Shown here: in pieces, positions 7,374 to 16,196 of the stretch
How the letters are laid out: the number at the start of each line of letters is the position of its first letter
Position numbering within the stretch: position 1 is the stretch's first letter
The notes under the pieces: generated by a model
What the model saw: the letters and a program-made list of their open reading frames with translations, nothing else
The model's database searches: none
What the model was told of the DNA's origin: nothing
Position numbers and translations under genes: made by a program
Assembly: GCA_020630435.1 (NCBI GenBank)
Contig: JAHDBJ010000001.1
Location: 1 to 64,000, forward strand
DNA: 64,000 bases
From: Saprospiraceae bacterium
GTDB lineage: Bacteria; Bacteroidota; Bacteroidia; Chitinophagales; Saprospiraceae
Direction: 5' to 3'

Positions 7374-8006
7374 CTATCCTTCGACGAGTTCCCTTCCCGC
7401 TTCTGTAAAGGCTTCTAAATCTTTTAACAGTAGTTTAGCTTGTTCAGAAATGTTATTGAGCTCTGCTACGTTTTGTTCGATTTTTAAACGAATACTGGAA
7501 GCGACTAATACCATATGAAAATCATTGCCAGAGTTCAAGACTTCGGTGATTTTATCAACACTAACCTTCGCTTTATCGTAAGTAACTTGCCAACGTTTTT
7601 TTAGGTCTTCGTTTTTCTGGAGTTCATCGTTTCTCAATTGCTCATTATTGATACTTCCACTTAATTCATCGAGTTGTTGGAAGTATTGATCAGAACGTTT
7701 ACCTACATTTTCGAAGTCGCTTTTTAGTTTATTGTAACGAGATTGTACATCTCCCCACTCTTTTTCCCAATCTTTGGCAATTTCTGGCACATTGGGATCT
7801 TCTTCAGTCGTTAAACTTTTTTGTGCTTCTTCTATTCCTGCAATCATACTAGAAGAGAGTTTAACACGGTTATCTTCAAAATCATTAATTGCTGATTTTA
7901 ATTTATCTCCTTTTTTTAGAGCGGTATTCGTGACTTTGCTCTGACAACTCCATAATCCCAAAATAAGTAGTAATGAGAATAAATAGTTAATCTTTTTTAT
8001 ACGCAT
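7374..8006 (-). CDS. Lipoprotein, helical, unknown function
   Basis: A lipoprotein signal peptide is visible: MRIKKINYLFSLLLILGLWSC, with Cys21 as the probable lipidated residue. The remaining 190 residues are charged and helical, with repeated heptad-like stretches, and lack recognisable enzymatic motifs. It may be a periplasm-facing coiled-coil lipoprotein. The gene starts 71 bp after the RibF-fusion gene and is followed by the permease gene after 22 bp, so it is probably in one leftward transcript. Confidence 0.7.
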   Translation of the reverse strand: MRIKKINYLFSLLLILGLWSCQSKVTNTALKKGDKLKSAINDFEDNRVKLSSSMIAGIEEAQKSLTTEEDPNVPEIAKDWEKEWGDVQSRYNKLKSDFENVGKRSDQYFQQLDELSGSINNEQLRNDELQKNEDLKKRWQVTYDKAKVSVDKITEVLNSGNDFHMVLVASSIRLKIEQNVAELNNISEQAKLLLKDLEAFTEAGRELVEG

Positions 8007-8077
8007 TTTTAAATCATTTTTTAGTTAAAAAAAGGAAGGTTTTTAAGTTGGAGTAACACAAATTTAAGAAACTGTTT

Positions 8078-10081
8078 CTAAAGATTTTTAAAATACTTTT
8101 TCCGTCGTATATAATATTGCCAAACAATGCTTTTTGGATAAATCCCTGAGTTGTTTGTTTTTTGTCGGATACTTAATTTTTCAATGTTTTCTTTATCTAT
8201 TGCTCGTTGTTTTTTGATGTCCATAAACCGCCGATAAAAATCGAAATGTGCTTTGACAATGGCTTTGGCATCTTGAAACTTCCCTTGTATAAAAAACTTG
8301 ACTCCTGCTACACCATCAAGGATCAATCGTAAAGGAATAAGCCAACGTAGCTTTGTGGGGTCTTCATTTTTAAACAATGTCGTAAGACTGTTTCTAAAGT
8401 TTAAATAGGTCTTTCTAGGATTACCTTGTGGAAGTGTACCACCACCAATATGATATACCACAGATTTTGGATGTACCATAACCTTATAGCCTGCTCTTTT
8501 TAATCGCCAACAAAGATCAATTTCTTCTTGGTGGGCAAAATAACTTTCATCAAACCCCCCTAGGCCTTTAAAAAGGTTGGCCTTAATAAACATAGCCGCT
8601 CCAGTAGCCCAGAAAACCTCTTGAACAGTATCATACTGCTTTTCGTCTTTTTCAAGGGTATCAAAGATACGCCCTCTACAAAAAGGATAGCCCCATTTAT
8701 CCAGCCAGCCACCTGCTGCCCCCGCATACTCAAAAACGGACTTATCATCATAACATAAAATCTTTGGCTGACAAGCACCGATAGTACGATCTTTTTCCAT
8801 CAACTCAATAATGGGTTTCACCCAATCTTTTTCTACTTCGACATCCGTATTTAATAGAATAAAATAATCGGCACTAATTTGTTTTAGTGCTTCATTATAG
8901 CCTTTGGCAAAACCATAATTTTCTTCTAATTGGATCAATCGAACCTTAGGAAAAACCGTTTGCATATAGGCGACAGATTCATCAGTAGAACCGTTATCAG
9001 CAACAATAACCTTCAAATTATTATATGTTGTTGCTAATACCTTTGGCAAAAAGGTTTCTAATAAATCTTGAGTGTTATAATTTAAAATTACAACAGCAAC
9101 AGTAGGGCTTGGTGGAATTGCTGCTATTTGCTGCTGTTCCTTTTTATAGACATCTAAAGCCGCTAAACTCATGGCTTTGTCCAAAATTAGTTGCGCTTTT
9201 AAGGCTTCTAAACCGTCAAATTTTTTATCCTCCCTGATTTTTTTAATTAAAAAAATACGGAGGGTTTCTTCATAAATATTTTTATCAAAATCAAAAATAT
9301 TGACTTCAATCATTAATTCGTCTATTCCTTCTAATGTTGGACGCTGACCAATATACAGCATTCCTTCATATTTTTGTTGATCGTGTTCAATTAGTACCGC
9401 ATAAATACCATGAGATGGAATTAATTTATAGGGCTGAGAGATTTTTAAGTTTGCAGTAGGAAACCCAAGTTGTTTTCCTATCTGCTGACCATAAATCACT
9501 TCTCCCTCTAGGCTGTATACATGCCCCAATAATTGAGCTGCATTATGAACATTGCCTTTAGAAATGGCTCGGCGTATTTTAGTGGAACTTACGGCTACGT
9601 CATCAATTTCTTGCTTCGATATTTCTTCTACGATATATCCAAATTCAAATTCAAATCTTTTCAAATAGTCAATATTGCCTTGCCGATTTTTTCCAAAATG
9701 ATGATCATAACCAATTACAATTCTTGAAGGTCGAAAACGTTGGACTAAGAAATTTCGTATATATCTGTCAGGAGATTGTGCTGCAAAGGCTTTTGTAAAT
9801 GGAACAAAAACTAAATGGTCAATACCACAATTTTGAACTAACTTGATTTTTTCATCAGCTGTTGATAAAAGTCTTAAACTATCATCATCAGGATTAAGGA
9901 CAAGTCGTGGATGAGGATGAAAGGTTAATACAATACTTTCACCCGATAATTCCTTAGCAAGTTGTCGAATGCGAGCTAAGATTTTTTGATGCCCTGTATG
10001 TACGCCATCAAAGGAACCAATCGTAACAACTGCATTTTTGAAGACAGGTAATGTTGCTAAATCTCTGTACACTTTCATCAT
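8078..10081 (-). CDS. ribF: RibF riboflavin kinase/FAD synthetase fused to a GT2 glycosyltransferase
   Basis: One continuous frame holds two enzymes (numbering from the TTG at 10087). Residues 1-318 are a full-length RibF: SFDGVHTGH (nucleotidyltransferase HxGH), FHPHP, IGYDHHFGKNRQG, SSTKIRRA, then the flavokinase part with GKQLGFPTANL. It would turn riboflavin into FMN and FAD. After a short linker (319-328) comes a family-2 glycosyltransferase: VVILNYNT, ADNGSTDE, LLNTDVEVE (DxD-like), and GGFDESYFAHQEEIDLCWRL. The last 100 residues are basic and may bind the membrane or a partner. RibF is normally about 310 residues and stands alone. The start is ATG at 10081 or 10078, since TTG at 10087 overlaps the -7 promoter element. 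No frameshift is needed to explain the fusion. Confidence 0.9.
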   Translation of the reverse strand: MMKVYRDLATLPVFKNAVVTIGSFDGVHTGHQKILARIRQLAKELSGESIVLTFHPHPRLVLNPDDDSLRLLSTADEKIKLVQNCGIDHLVFVPFTKAFAAQSPDRYIRNFLVQRFRPSRIVIGYDHHFGKNRQGNIDYLKRFEFEFGYIVEEISKQEIDDVAVSSTKIRRAISKGNVHNAAQLLGHVYSLEGEVIYGQQIGKQLGFPTANLKISQPYKLIPSHGIYAVLIEHDQQKYEGMLYIGQRPTLEGIDELMIEVNIFDFDKNIYEETLRIFLIKKIREDKKFDGLEALKAQLILDKAMSLAALDVYKKEQQQIAAIPPSPTVAVVILNYNTQDLLETFLPKVLATTYNNLKVIVADNGSTDESVAYMQTVFPKVRLIQLEENYGFAKGYNEALKQISADYFILLNTDVEVEKDWVKPIIELMEKDRTIGACQPKILCYDDKSVFEYAGAAGGWLDKWGYPFCRGRIFDTLEKDEKQYDTVQEVFWATGAAMFIKANLFKGLGGFDESYFAHQEEIDLCWRLKRAGYKVMVHPKSVVYHIGGGTLPQGNPRKTYLNFRNSLTTLFKNEDPTKLRWLIPLRLILDGVAGVKFFIQGKFQDAKAIVKAHFDFYRRFMDIKKQRAIDKENIEKLSIRQKTNNSGIYPKSIVWQYYIRRKKYFKNL

Positions 10082-10084
10082 TTG

Positions 10085-10092
10085 CAAAGGTA
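10085..10092 (-). promoter_or_regulatory. -7 promoter element, probably leaderless transcript
   Basis: TACCTTTG on the minus strand matches TAnnTTTG and ends 3 nt before the ATG at 10081, so transcription would begin at the start codon. No clear -33 TTG is seen. Confidence 0.4.
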
Positions 10093-10205
10093 ATCAGGAG
10101 AGATTTATTTTTATATATAACGATTAAAAAATTAACTTCGCTTTTAGAAATATCATTACTAGATAATATTTAATCCCTTTTTTATTAATAAATATTGACT
10201 TATAC

Positions 10206-11255
10206 TTGAATACAATTTTTCGTTGGCTTAATGTTTTATTGGTATTATTGACTATAGGAGCTTATATCTGTCCATATATTCATCCAGCTACAATGTGGCA
10301 ATTTAACTTTATTGGTACAGGTTATTCATGGTTGCTTCTTTTCAATATTTTTTTTATAGCTTACTGGTCAGTTTGTAAAAAAAAGAATTTTATTCTATCC
10401 CTCTTATGTCTTGTAGCAGGATGGTCACACATTACTAATTTTATTGGGTTTAATTTCAATCCTGCTCAAACGACGACGACGGCTAATCTGAAAATCGCTA
10501 CATATAACATTAATTTGTTAAGGTATAAACATAAAGATCCTAAAGTGGATACTGCTTCAGAAGTAGTTGATTTTTTATGTAAAAATGACTTTGATATATT
10601 GTGCCTTCAAGAACTACCTAAAACCACTCATATGTGGTTTACGGACAGCATAAAACGAAAAGGAAATTTTCCCTACTATTTTACAACTAAAAAAAGAACA
10701 TTAACCATTTTTTCAAAGTACCCTATTGAAGGGTCAGGAGATATTCTAACAGAAGTGTATGGAAATGGTGCATTATATGTTGATTTAAATGTTAATGGCG
10801 AACGGATCAGAGTTTATAATATGCATTTACATTCTAGTAGAGTGACTAGAGAAATTAATCAACTTGTTGAACATACAAAAATCAGAGACATTGAAGAAAA
10901 AAGAGTCTGGCAGGATGTAAGAAAAGTTATTTCAAATATTAAAAATGCTAGTATCGAACGTGCTAAACAAGCAGAGATACTTTTTAATCATCTTTCTGAA
11001 TTTTCAGGAAAAATAATTCTTTGTGGAGATTTAAATGAAACACCACAATCCTATGCCTACCAACTATTTTCTAAAAAACTTAAAAGTGCTTTTAAGGAAG
11101 GTGGGCTAGGCTTAGGAACTACATTTGCTGGAAAAATACCTGGGCTAAAGATTGATTTTATAATGACTACATCCAATATTCAAGTTTTGAAAACTGAAAT
11201 CAAACATCTAAAACATAGTGATCATTATCCTATGATTAGTTACATAAAGTATTAA
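10206..11255 (+). CDS. Membrane-anchored endonuclease/exonuclease/phosphatase family hydrolase
   Basis: A Mg2+-dependent phosphoesterase fold (EEP superfamily) behind N-terminal membrane helices (about residues 7-25, 36-55 and 58-75). Motifs in order: IATYNINLLR, LCLQELP (metal-binding Glu), MHLHSS (catalytic His), CGDLNETP (Asp and Asn), KIDFIM and SDHYPMI (Asp-His pair). All catalytic positions are present, so it is probably active in the periplasm or at the membrane. Substrate cannot be told (nucleic acid, phospholipid or inositol phosphate). The start is a TTG at 10206; the next in-frame Met would delete the first membrane helix. Its 3' end overlaps the convergent gene by 20 bp. Confidence 0.85.
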   Translation: MNTIFRWLNVLLVLLTIGAYICPYIHPATMWQFNFIGTGYSWLLLFNIFFIAYWSVCKKKNFILSLLCLVAGWSHITNFIGFNFNPAQTTTTANLKIATYNINLLRYKHKDPKVDTASEVVDFLCKNDFDILCLQELPKTTHMWFTDSIKRKGNFPYYFTTKKRTLTIFSKYPIEGSGDILTEVYGNGALYVDLNVNGERIRVYNMHLHSSRVTREINQLVEHTKIRDIEEKRVWQDVRKVISNIKNASIERAKQAEILFNHLSEFSGKIILCGDLNETPQSYAYQLFSKKLKSAFKEGGLGLGTTFAGKIPGLKIDFIMTTSNIQVLKTEIKHLKHSDHYPMISYIKY

Positions 11256-12360
11256 GGTTTTGACATAAATCTTGGATTTCTCTTTTAGTATTAAAAGCAT
11301 GAATACAAATCCGTATTCTCTCTTGACCTTTTGCTACAGTAGGATGTAAGATGGCTTTAATATCAAAACCTTGCTTTTGTAAATTGTCAGCAAATTGCTT
11401 CGTTAGGGTATTACCACCAATAACTAGGGACTGTATGGGACTATAGGACGGAATCATTTTTTTAAACGTATTTTTGGATAAGCACGTTTTAAAAAGTTTA
11501 ATATTTTGATTTAAATTATGAATAGTAGATGTTTCTTTAAGTAAATTATAAGCCACTTTAATATGGAACAAACTTGAATTTGGAAGGGCGGTAGTGTAAA
11601 TAAATGAACGGGCATAGTTGATTAGAAAATCTCTTAGTTGTGTACCCCCTAAAATAATAGCACCATGCCCACCAATTGCTTTTCCAAAGGTATGGATTCG
11701 AGCAAAAACGTATTGCTCTAAGTCTAATGCTGAAACCATACCTTCTCCTCTATTCCCATAAATGCCATTAGAGTGTGCTTCATCAACGACTAGTGCAGCT
11801 TGGTGTTTTTGACTTAGTTCAACAACTTTTTTTAGAGGAGCAGCATCGCCATCCATAGAATAGATACTTTCTACGACTATCCATTTATTGCCTTTCGTTT
11901 TCTTTAATTTTTCTTCTAAGTCTCGTAAATCATTATGTTTAAAACTCAAGGCAGGACACCTTCTCTGGCGAATCCCATCATGTATAGAAGCATGAATAAG
12001 GGCATCATATAGAATGGTATCGTCTCTAGCAGGAACCGAAGAGAAGAAACCAACATTGGCATCATAGCCCGAATTAAAAATCAATCCACTAGGCGCATTG
12101 TGAAAAGCTGCAATTTCTTGCTCTAATTTTTCATAAAAAGCTGAATTTCCACTAATGAGGCGAGAACCTGTAGACCCTAAAAATTGACTTTGCGCTTCTA
12201 ATGCTCTAATCGCTGATTTTAATACAGCAGACCGTGCAAAACCTAAATAATCGTTAGAGCAAAAGTCAATTAAATCATGCTCTTTCTTCAATACTCGAAA
12301 GGCATCTTGTTGATGCCTTATTGTGTTTTTTTTCTCTATATACGATTGTGCCCAATCCAT
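11236..12360 (-). CDS. bioF: 8-amino-7-oxononanoate synthase-like PLP enzyme
   Basis: An alpha-oxoamine synthase of fold-type I. In biotin synthesis it condenses pimeloyl-ACP/CoA with L-alanine. Motifs: FCSNDYLGFA, GSTGSRLISGNS, VVESIYSMDGD, VDEAHSNGIYGNRGEG, and the PLP lysine in HTFGKAIGGHGA. Length, 374 residues, is normal for BioF; the related enzymes KBL and serine palmitoyltransferase are a little longer and differ in the N-terminus, so BioF is preferred. No other biotin genes are nearby. The gene converges with the EEP gene, overlapping by 20 bp with no terminator between them. Confidence 0.82.
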   Translation of the reverse strand: MDWAQSYIEKKNTIRHQQDAFRVLKKEHDLIDFCSNDYLGFARSAVLKSAIRALEAQSQFLGSTGSRLISGNSAFYEKLEQEIAAFHNAPSGLIFNSGYDANVGFFSSVPARDDTILYDALIHASIHDGIRQRRCPALSFKHNDLRDLEEKLKKTKGNKWIVVESIYSMDGDAAPLKKVVELSQKHQAALVVDEAHSNGIYGNRGEGMVSALDLEQYVFARIHTFGKAIGGHGAIILGGTQLRDFLINYARSFIYTTALPNSSLFHIKVAYNLLKETSTIHNLNQNIKLFKTCLSKNTFKKMIPSYSPIQSLVIGGNTLTKQFADNLQKQGFDIKAILHPTVAKGQERIRICIHAFNTKREIQDLCQNLNTLCN

Positions 12361-12419
12361 GATGAATACTCTAAAAGGTTAAGCAAAATCCAAAAATAGT
12401 AATATTTAAAAAAATCAAC

Positions 12420-12851
12420 CTATTCTCGCATAGCTGCATAATTTACATTCAAGCGATCGGATTTTCGAATAGCCGTCTTTACATCATCAAGTACTCCCAT
12501 CGTAGTAGATCGATCCACTTCTAAAGAAATGATTTGATTGTCTTTTGTATGACTTCTTAAAAAAGACTCAATATCCTTAATCTCTGCAAAAGCATCATTG
12601 ACTTGAATCAAAGGTCTTTCTCCATATATTTCATTAATAGGTGTCCCAATATAAATATGTTCAATATTTGACGGATGGCCTAATTGTTGGACTTCACTAG
12701 CAGTAGGCAGCTCCATTTTTACCATTATATCTTGATTCCTCATTACGGTGACCACCATAAAGAAAAATAGTAGCATGAAGATAATGTCTGGCAGAGATGC
12801 TGTACTGATTTCTGTCGTTTTTTTAGATTGTTTTAATTGAAATTTTGGCAT
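12420..12851 (-). CDS. exbD: ExbD/TolR-type biopolymer transport protein (second copy)
   Basis: A 143-residue energy-transducing subunit of an ExbB-ExbD-TonB-like motor that uses proton motive force. One membrane helix is near residues 20-42 (LPDIIFMLLFFFMVVTVM), with Asp22 in the position of the proton-binding Asp of ExbD. The rest is periplasmic. It lies 43 bp downstream of another ExbD gene. Paired exbD genes are usual in Bacteroidota; the exbB partner is not in this window. Confidence 0.88.
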   Translation of the reverse strand: MPKFQLKQSKKTTEISTASLPDIIFMLLFFFMVVTVMRNQDIMVKMELPTASEVQQLGHPSNIEHIYIGTPINEIYGERPLIQVNDAFAEIKDIESFLRSHTKDNQIISLEVDRSTTMGVLDDVKTAIRKSDRLNVNYAAMRE

Positions 12852-12894
12852 AATATTATTTTTTAAATTAGTGTAATTTTTTTGCGGCTAAAAT

Positions 12895-13443
12895 CTATTC
12901 GCTTCCATAGTTTGTAGGTTCTGCTTCGGAGATAATCAATGGAATGTGTTTTCTGATTTCTTTTTGGATGGATGGTTCTAATGTTGTATAAGAACGGTCG
13001 TAACGATCTCTAGCCGCTTCTTCCCACAATTCGTTATAAGCCCCTCGCAGCTCGTTGTAGACTTTTAGATAAGCAGCATAAGACGTACCTCTATCATTTT
13101 TAATAGAAATGATAGCCGCACGAGGACTTTTAGGAAGATGTCTTAGTCTATTAGGGTTGCTAATAAATTCTTTTGCTTTGCTTCTCAAGCTGCTTACTTC
13201 GGCAGGTTGTCCCTCAATCAATAACTGATCCGCTGCATTGACCATAACAGAAAATACATTTTTATCAATAACAGGTTCTGAACATTCAGGTCCTTCACAG
13301 AAAGGGGGAAGTTTTACCATAATTCCCTTATCAACATCAATTGTAGTGGCGACTAGGAAAAAAATCAGGAGTAAAAAAGCAATATCCGCCATAGAACCTG
13401 CACCAATACTTGCATTGCTTCGTCGAAATTTTCTTGTATTCAT
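12895..13443 (-). CDS. exbD: ExbD/TolR-type biopolymer transport protein (first copy)
   Basis: 182 residues with a basic N-terminus, one membrane helix (GSMADIAFLLLIFFLVATTI, about residues 16-35) and the ExbD-type Asp20 within it. The periplasmic part is longer than in the second copy and has two cysteines (CEGPEC) after the helix that could form a disulfide. It is the first gene of the pair and is preceded by a perfect inverted repeat in its leader. Confidence 0.88.
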   Translation of the reverse strand: MNTRKFRRSNASIGAGSMADIAFLLLIFFLVATTIDVDKGIMVKLPPFCEGPECSEPVIDKNVFSVMVNAADQLLIEGQPAEVSSLRSKAKEFISNPNRLRHLPKSPRAAIISIKNDRGTSYAAYLKVYNELRGAYNELWEEAARDRYDRSYTTLEPSIQKEIRKHIPLIISEAEPTNYGSE

Positions 13444-13780
13444 AATGTGAAGATTTTAAAAATTTAGAGTTCTATGCTCTAAATTTCAAGGTGAATGAAT
13501 AAAGCTTTCGACGACAGAAAAGATTTAATATTAATGATGCTATATCTCTTATTTTTGGTGTATGTTTTTAAAAAAAATCCTTGGATTCGGAACAAAAAAC
13601 GAAAACTCTGCGTTAGTTGGGGTGTAAACAACTACTGCATATTCTCTTCTCCTAAGCTCCATCTCATTTATTTTTTAATAAAAACAAAATAAATCAAGCA
13701 AGACAATAAAAGATTTTGTACTTTGAAACGGTTAATTATCTTTTAGATAGTCTAAGCAAACATTAGTGAAAAATTTAAAC
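13444..13780. other. Divergent intergenic region between exbD and rnr
   Basis: It contains the leader of exbD on the left and that of the RNase R gene on the right. Apart from the inverted repeat at 13460-13486 and a TACTTTG-like sequence near 13720 no gene or clear promoter is seen. Confidence 0.4.
13460..13486 (-). promoter_or_regulatory. Perfect 10-bp stem-loop in exbD leader
   Basis: AAATTTAGAG (13460-13469) and CTCTAAATTT (13477-13486) are exact inverted repeats with a 7-nt loop, 17-43 nt upstream of the ATG at 13443. It could be an operator or an RNA hairpin. Confidence 0.5.
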
Positions 13781-15925
13781 ATGAAAACAAAAAAGAAAAG
13801 AAAATTGAAGGGTAAAGATTTGAAGAAAGAATTGGTAAAACTTTTCAAAAGACATCCCAAAAAAATATTTAACCTTAAACAAATCTTTAGAAAAATACCT
13901 ACAGGGAATAAAGACGCCATTCAGTATACTTTAGAACAATTGACAAAAGATAATAAGGTTGTAGCCATTGATGACTATCGTTATAAAGCAAATAAGAAAG
14001 TATTGTCTAATGGTAAAGGACAACTCTTGACAGGGCTTGTAGATATGACAAAAACAGGCTCTGCCTATATAATTGTAGAAGGGGCGAATAAGGATGTTTT
14101 TGTAGCCGCTAAAAATTTGCATTCGGCACTAGAAGGCGATAAAGTAAAAGTTAAGATTACGTATCAAGGCAAACGCACACCAGAAGGGGTCGTTACGGAA
14201 ATTATAGAACGTTCTAGGGAGCATTTTATTGGAACCATTAAGGTCTCTAAAAAATATGCTTTTGTCCTTCCTGATCGATTGGATATGCCTGTCGATATTT
14301 TTGTGCCTTTAAAGGAAAGTAAAGATGCAAAAGATGGGGACAAAGTCGTGGTTAAGATAATTGAATGGGCAAAAGGCATGGACAAAAGTCCTGTAGGGAA
14401 AGTGACCTCTATCTTAGGACAATCTGGTAGTAGTGATATTGAGATGAAGTCTATTTTAATTAATAATGGATTTAACTTGGAATTTCCTGAAGAAGTACAG
14501 GCAGAATCAGAGGCTCTATCTAGTATTTTTCCTGAAGAAGAAATTGCTAGACGGCGGGATATGCGAGGGATTACAACTTTTACAATAGACCCTGAAACAG
14601 CAAAGGACTTTGACGATGCGCTTTCGCTTCGATATTTAGACAATGGATATTGTGAAATTGGAGTTCACATTGCAGATGTAACGTATTATGTAAAAGAAGG
14701 TACAGCCTTAGATAAAGAAGCTTATCAACGTTCTACTTCGGTTTATTTGGTAGATAGAGTACTACCAATGTTGCCAGAGAAAATATCGAACGAACTTTGT
14801 TCGCTTCGACCGAATGAAGATAAATTTACCTTTTCTGCTCTTTTTACTTTTGATAAAGATGATAAAATCGTTGAACGTTGGTTTGGTAAAACCATTATCC
14901 ATTCTGATCGACGATTCACTTATGAAGAAGCCCAAGAACGCTTGGAAACGGGTAAGGGCGATTTTATTAGTGAACTAAAGGTGATGAATCGCATTGCTAA
15001 AAAGTTAAGAAAAGAGAAGTATAAAAACGGGGCAATATCCTTTGAAGCCGAAGAAGTCAAATTCAAACTGGACGAAGAAGGGACACCAATTTCTGTATAT
15101 GTAAAGGAACGAAAAGATGCCCATTTACTCATAGAAGATTTCATGTTATTGGCTAATCGGGCAGTAACAGAGTATATGGTTGATAAAGCAAAACAAAAAG
15201 GAAAAGAAGTCCCATTTGTGTATCGGGTACATGATACACCAGACATAGAACGACTAGAAGACTTTGCCAATTTTGCACTAGAATTAGGGTATAAAATGCA
15301 ACTTGATACGCCTCAGCAAATAGCAGATTCCTTCAATAACCTAGCAAAATTAGCCAAAGAAAATGATGAGCTAAAAGTACTAGAGCCCCTAGCAATACGT
15401 ACAATGGCTAAGGCTATTTATACCACGGATAATATAGGACATTATGGCTTAGGCTTTGAAAACTATACACATTTTACTTCTCCGATACGTCGTTATTCTG
15501 ACGTACTCGTACACCGTATTCTAGAGAAAAATTTAGAAGCCGACTTCTATTCGAATAAATTTACACTTGAAGCACAGTGTAAACACGTATCGATTCAGGA
15601 ACGAAAAGCTATGACAGCTGAGCGAGAGTCTATAAAATATAAACAAGTAGAATTTATAGAAAAACACGTTGGAGAAACCTTTGAAGGCATTATTTCTGGT
15701 ATTATTGACAGGGGTTTATTTATTGAGTTAAAAGGAAATAGATGCGAGGGGATGCTACCTTTTGAACAAATGGATGAATCAATGCTTGTTGCAGAAGGGC
15801 GGTTAAAAGCAACGGGTAAGCTTTCAGGGGATGTCTATAAAATGGGCGATAGTATTCGAGTAACAATTGTAAGTGCTAATCTTGCTAAACGCCAGATTGA
15901 ATTTGAATTGGCCGAAGAAGAATAA
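13781..15925 (+). CDS. rnr: Ribonuclease R
   Basis: A 3'-to-5' processive exoribonuclease that degrades structured RNA. About 714 residues with the normal order: basic N-terminus and HTH-like part (1-80), cold-shock domains (about 85-220), catalytic RNB domain beginning with ITTFTIDPETAKDFDDALS (metal-binding Asp cluster) and containing HYGLGFENYTHFTSPIRRY, then an S1 domain at the end (about 630-705). The start at 13781 (MKTKKKRK) is chosen; a GTG five codons upstream also exists but adds nothing like the family. The gene is transcribed alone, and a weak terminator follows. Confidence 0.95.
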   Translation: MKTKKKRKLKGKDLKKELVKLFKRHPKKIFNLKQIFRKIPTGNKDAIQYTLEQLTKDNKVVAIDDYRYKANKKVLSNGKGQLLTGLVDMTKTGSAYIIVEGANKDVFVAAKNLHSALEGDKVKVKITYQGKRTPEGVVTEIIERSREHFIGTIKVSKKYAFVLPDRLDMPVDIFVPLKESKDAKDGDKVVVKIIEWAKGMDKSPVGKVTSILGQSGSSDIEMKSILINNGFNLEFPEEVQAESEALSSIFPEEEIARRRDMRGITTFTIDPETAKDFDDALSLRYLDNGYCEIGVHIADVTYYVKEGTALDKEAYQRSTSVYLVDRVLPMLPEKISNELCSLRPNEDKFTFSALFTFDKDDKIVERWFGKTIIHSDRRFTYEEAQERLETGKGDFISELKVMNRIAKKLRKEKYKNGAISFEAEEVKFKLDEEGTPISVYVKERKDAHLLIEDFMLLANRAVTEYMVDKAKQKGKEVPFVYRVHDTPDIERLEDFANFALELGYKMQLDTPQQIADSFNNLAKLAKENDELKVLEPLAIRTMAKAIYTTDNIGHYGLGFENYTHFTSPIRRYSDVLVHRILEKNLEADFYSNKFTLEAQCKHVSIQERKAMTAERESIKYKQVEFIEKHVGETFEGIISGIIDRGLFIELKGNRCEGMLPFEQMDESMLVAEGRLKATGKLSGDVYKMGDSIRVTIVSANLAKRQIEFELAEEE

Positions 15926-16028
15926 GAGGTTTTTATTTTTTTCTTAAAAATACTATTCAATGAAGTTGTTTAATAATAAAAGTATTGCTTTGGCCTTTAA
16001 TTTATTAATTAAGAAACAAGATAAACAA

Positions 16029-16060
16029 GAAGTAATAGTCTTACTTCAATAATTTTTTTT
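16029..16060 (+). terminator. Probable terminator downstream of rnr
   Basis: GAAGTAA (16029-16035) and TTACTTC (16041-16047) form a 7-bp stem followed by a run of eight T. Confidence 0.45.
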
Positions 16061-16137
16061 GTGAAATTTTTGAAGCTCTCAGGTAGTCTAAAGAAGGAAA
16101 TATATATTCTACTCCCTCAATGTTTAAAAATAAACTT

Positions 16138-16178
16138 GTTCAAATATTTTGAACACTACAAATTGGATCGTATATTTC
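16138..16178 (+). promoter_or_regulatory. Promoter of the DUF4157 gene with overlapping palindrome
   Basis: TTG at 16149-16151, a 19-bp spacer and TATATTTC at 16171-16178 (one mismatch to TAnnTTTG) lie 18 bp before the ATG. The palindrome GTTCAAATATTTTGAAC (16138-16154; 7-bp arms, 3-bp centre) covers the -33 element. This is where a dimeric repressor would block transcription; no regulator gene is adjacent. Confidence 0.5.
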
Positions 16179-16196
16179 TAATTCAAATATAACCTA

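Noticed and set aside
12420-13443. One split gene rather than two exbD genes
   Set aside because: Each protein has its own membrane helix with the ExbD Asp and a full periplasmic part, and paired exbD genes are normal in the group.
13495-13692. 65-codon plus-strand frame between exbD and rnr
   Set aside because: Low-complexity, Lys/Leu/Ile-rich translation of AT-rich intergenic DNA, no promoter or domain.
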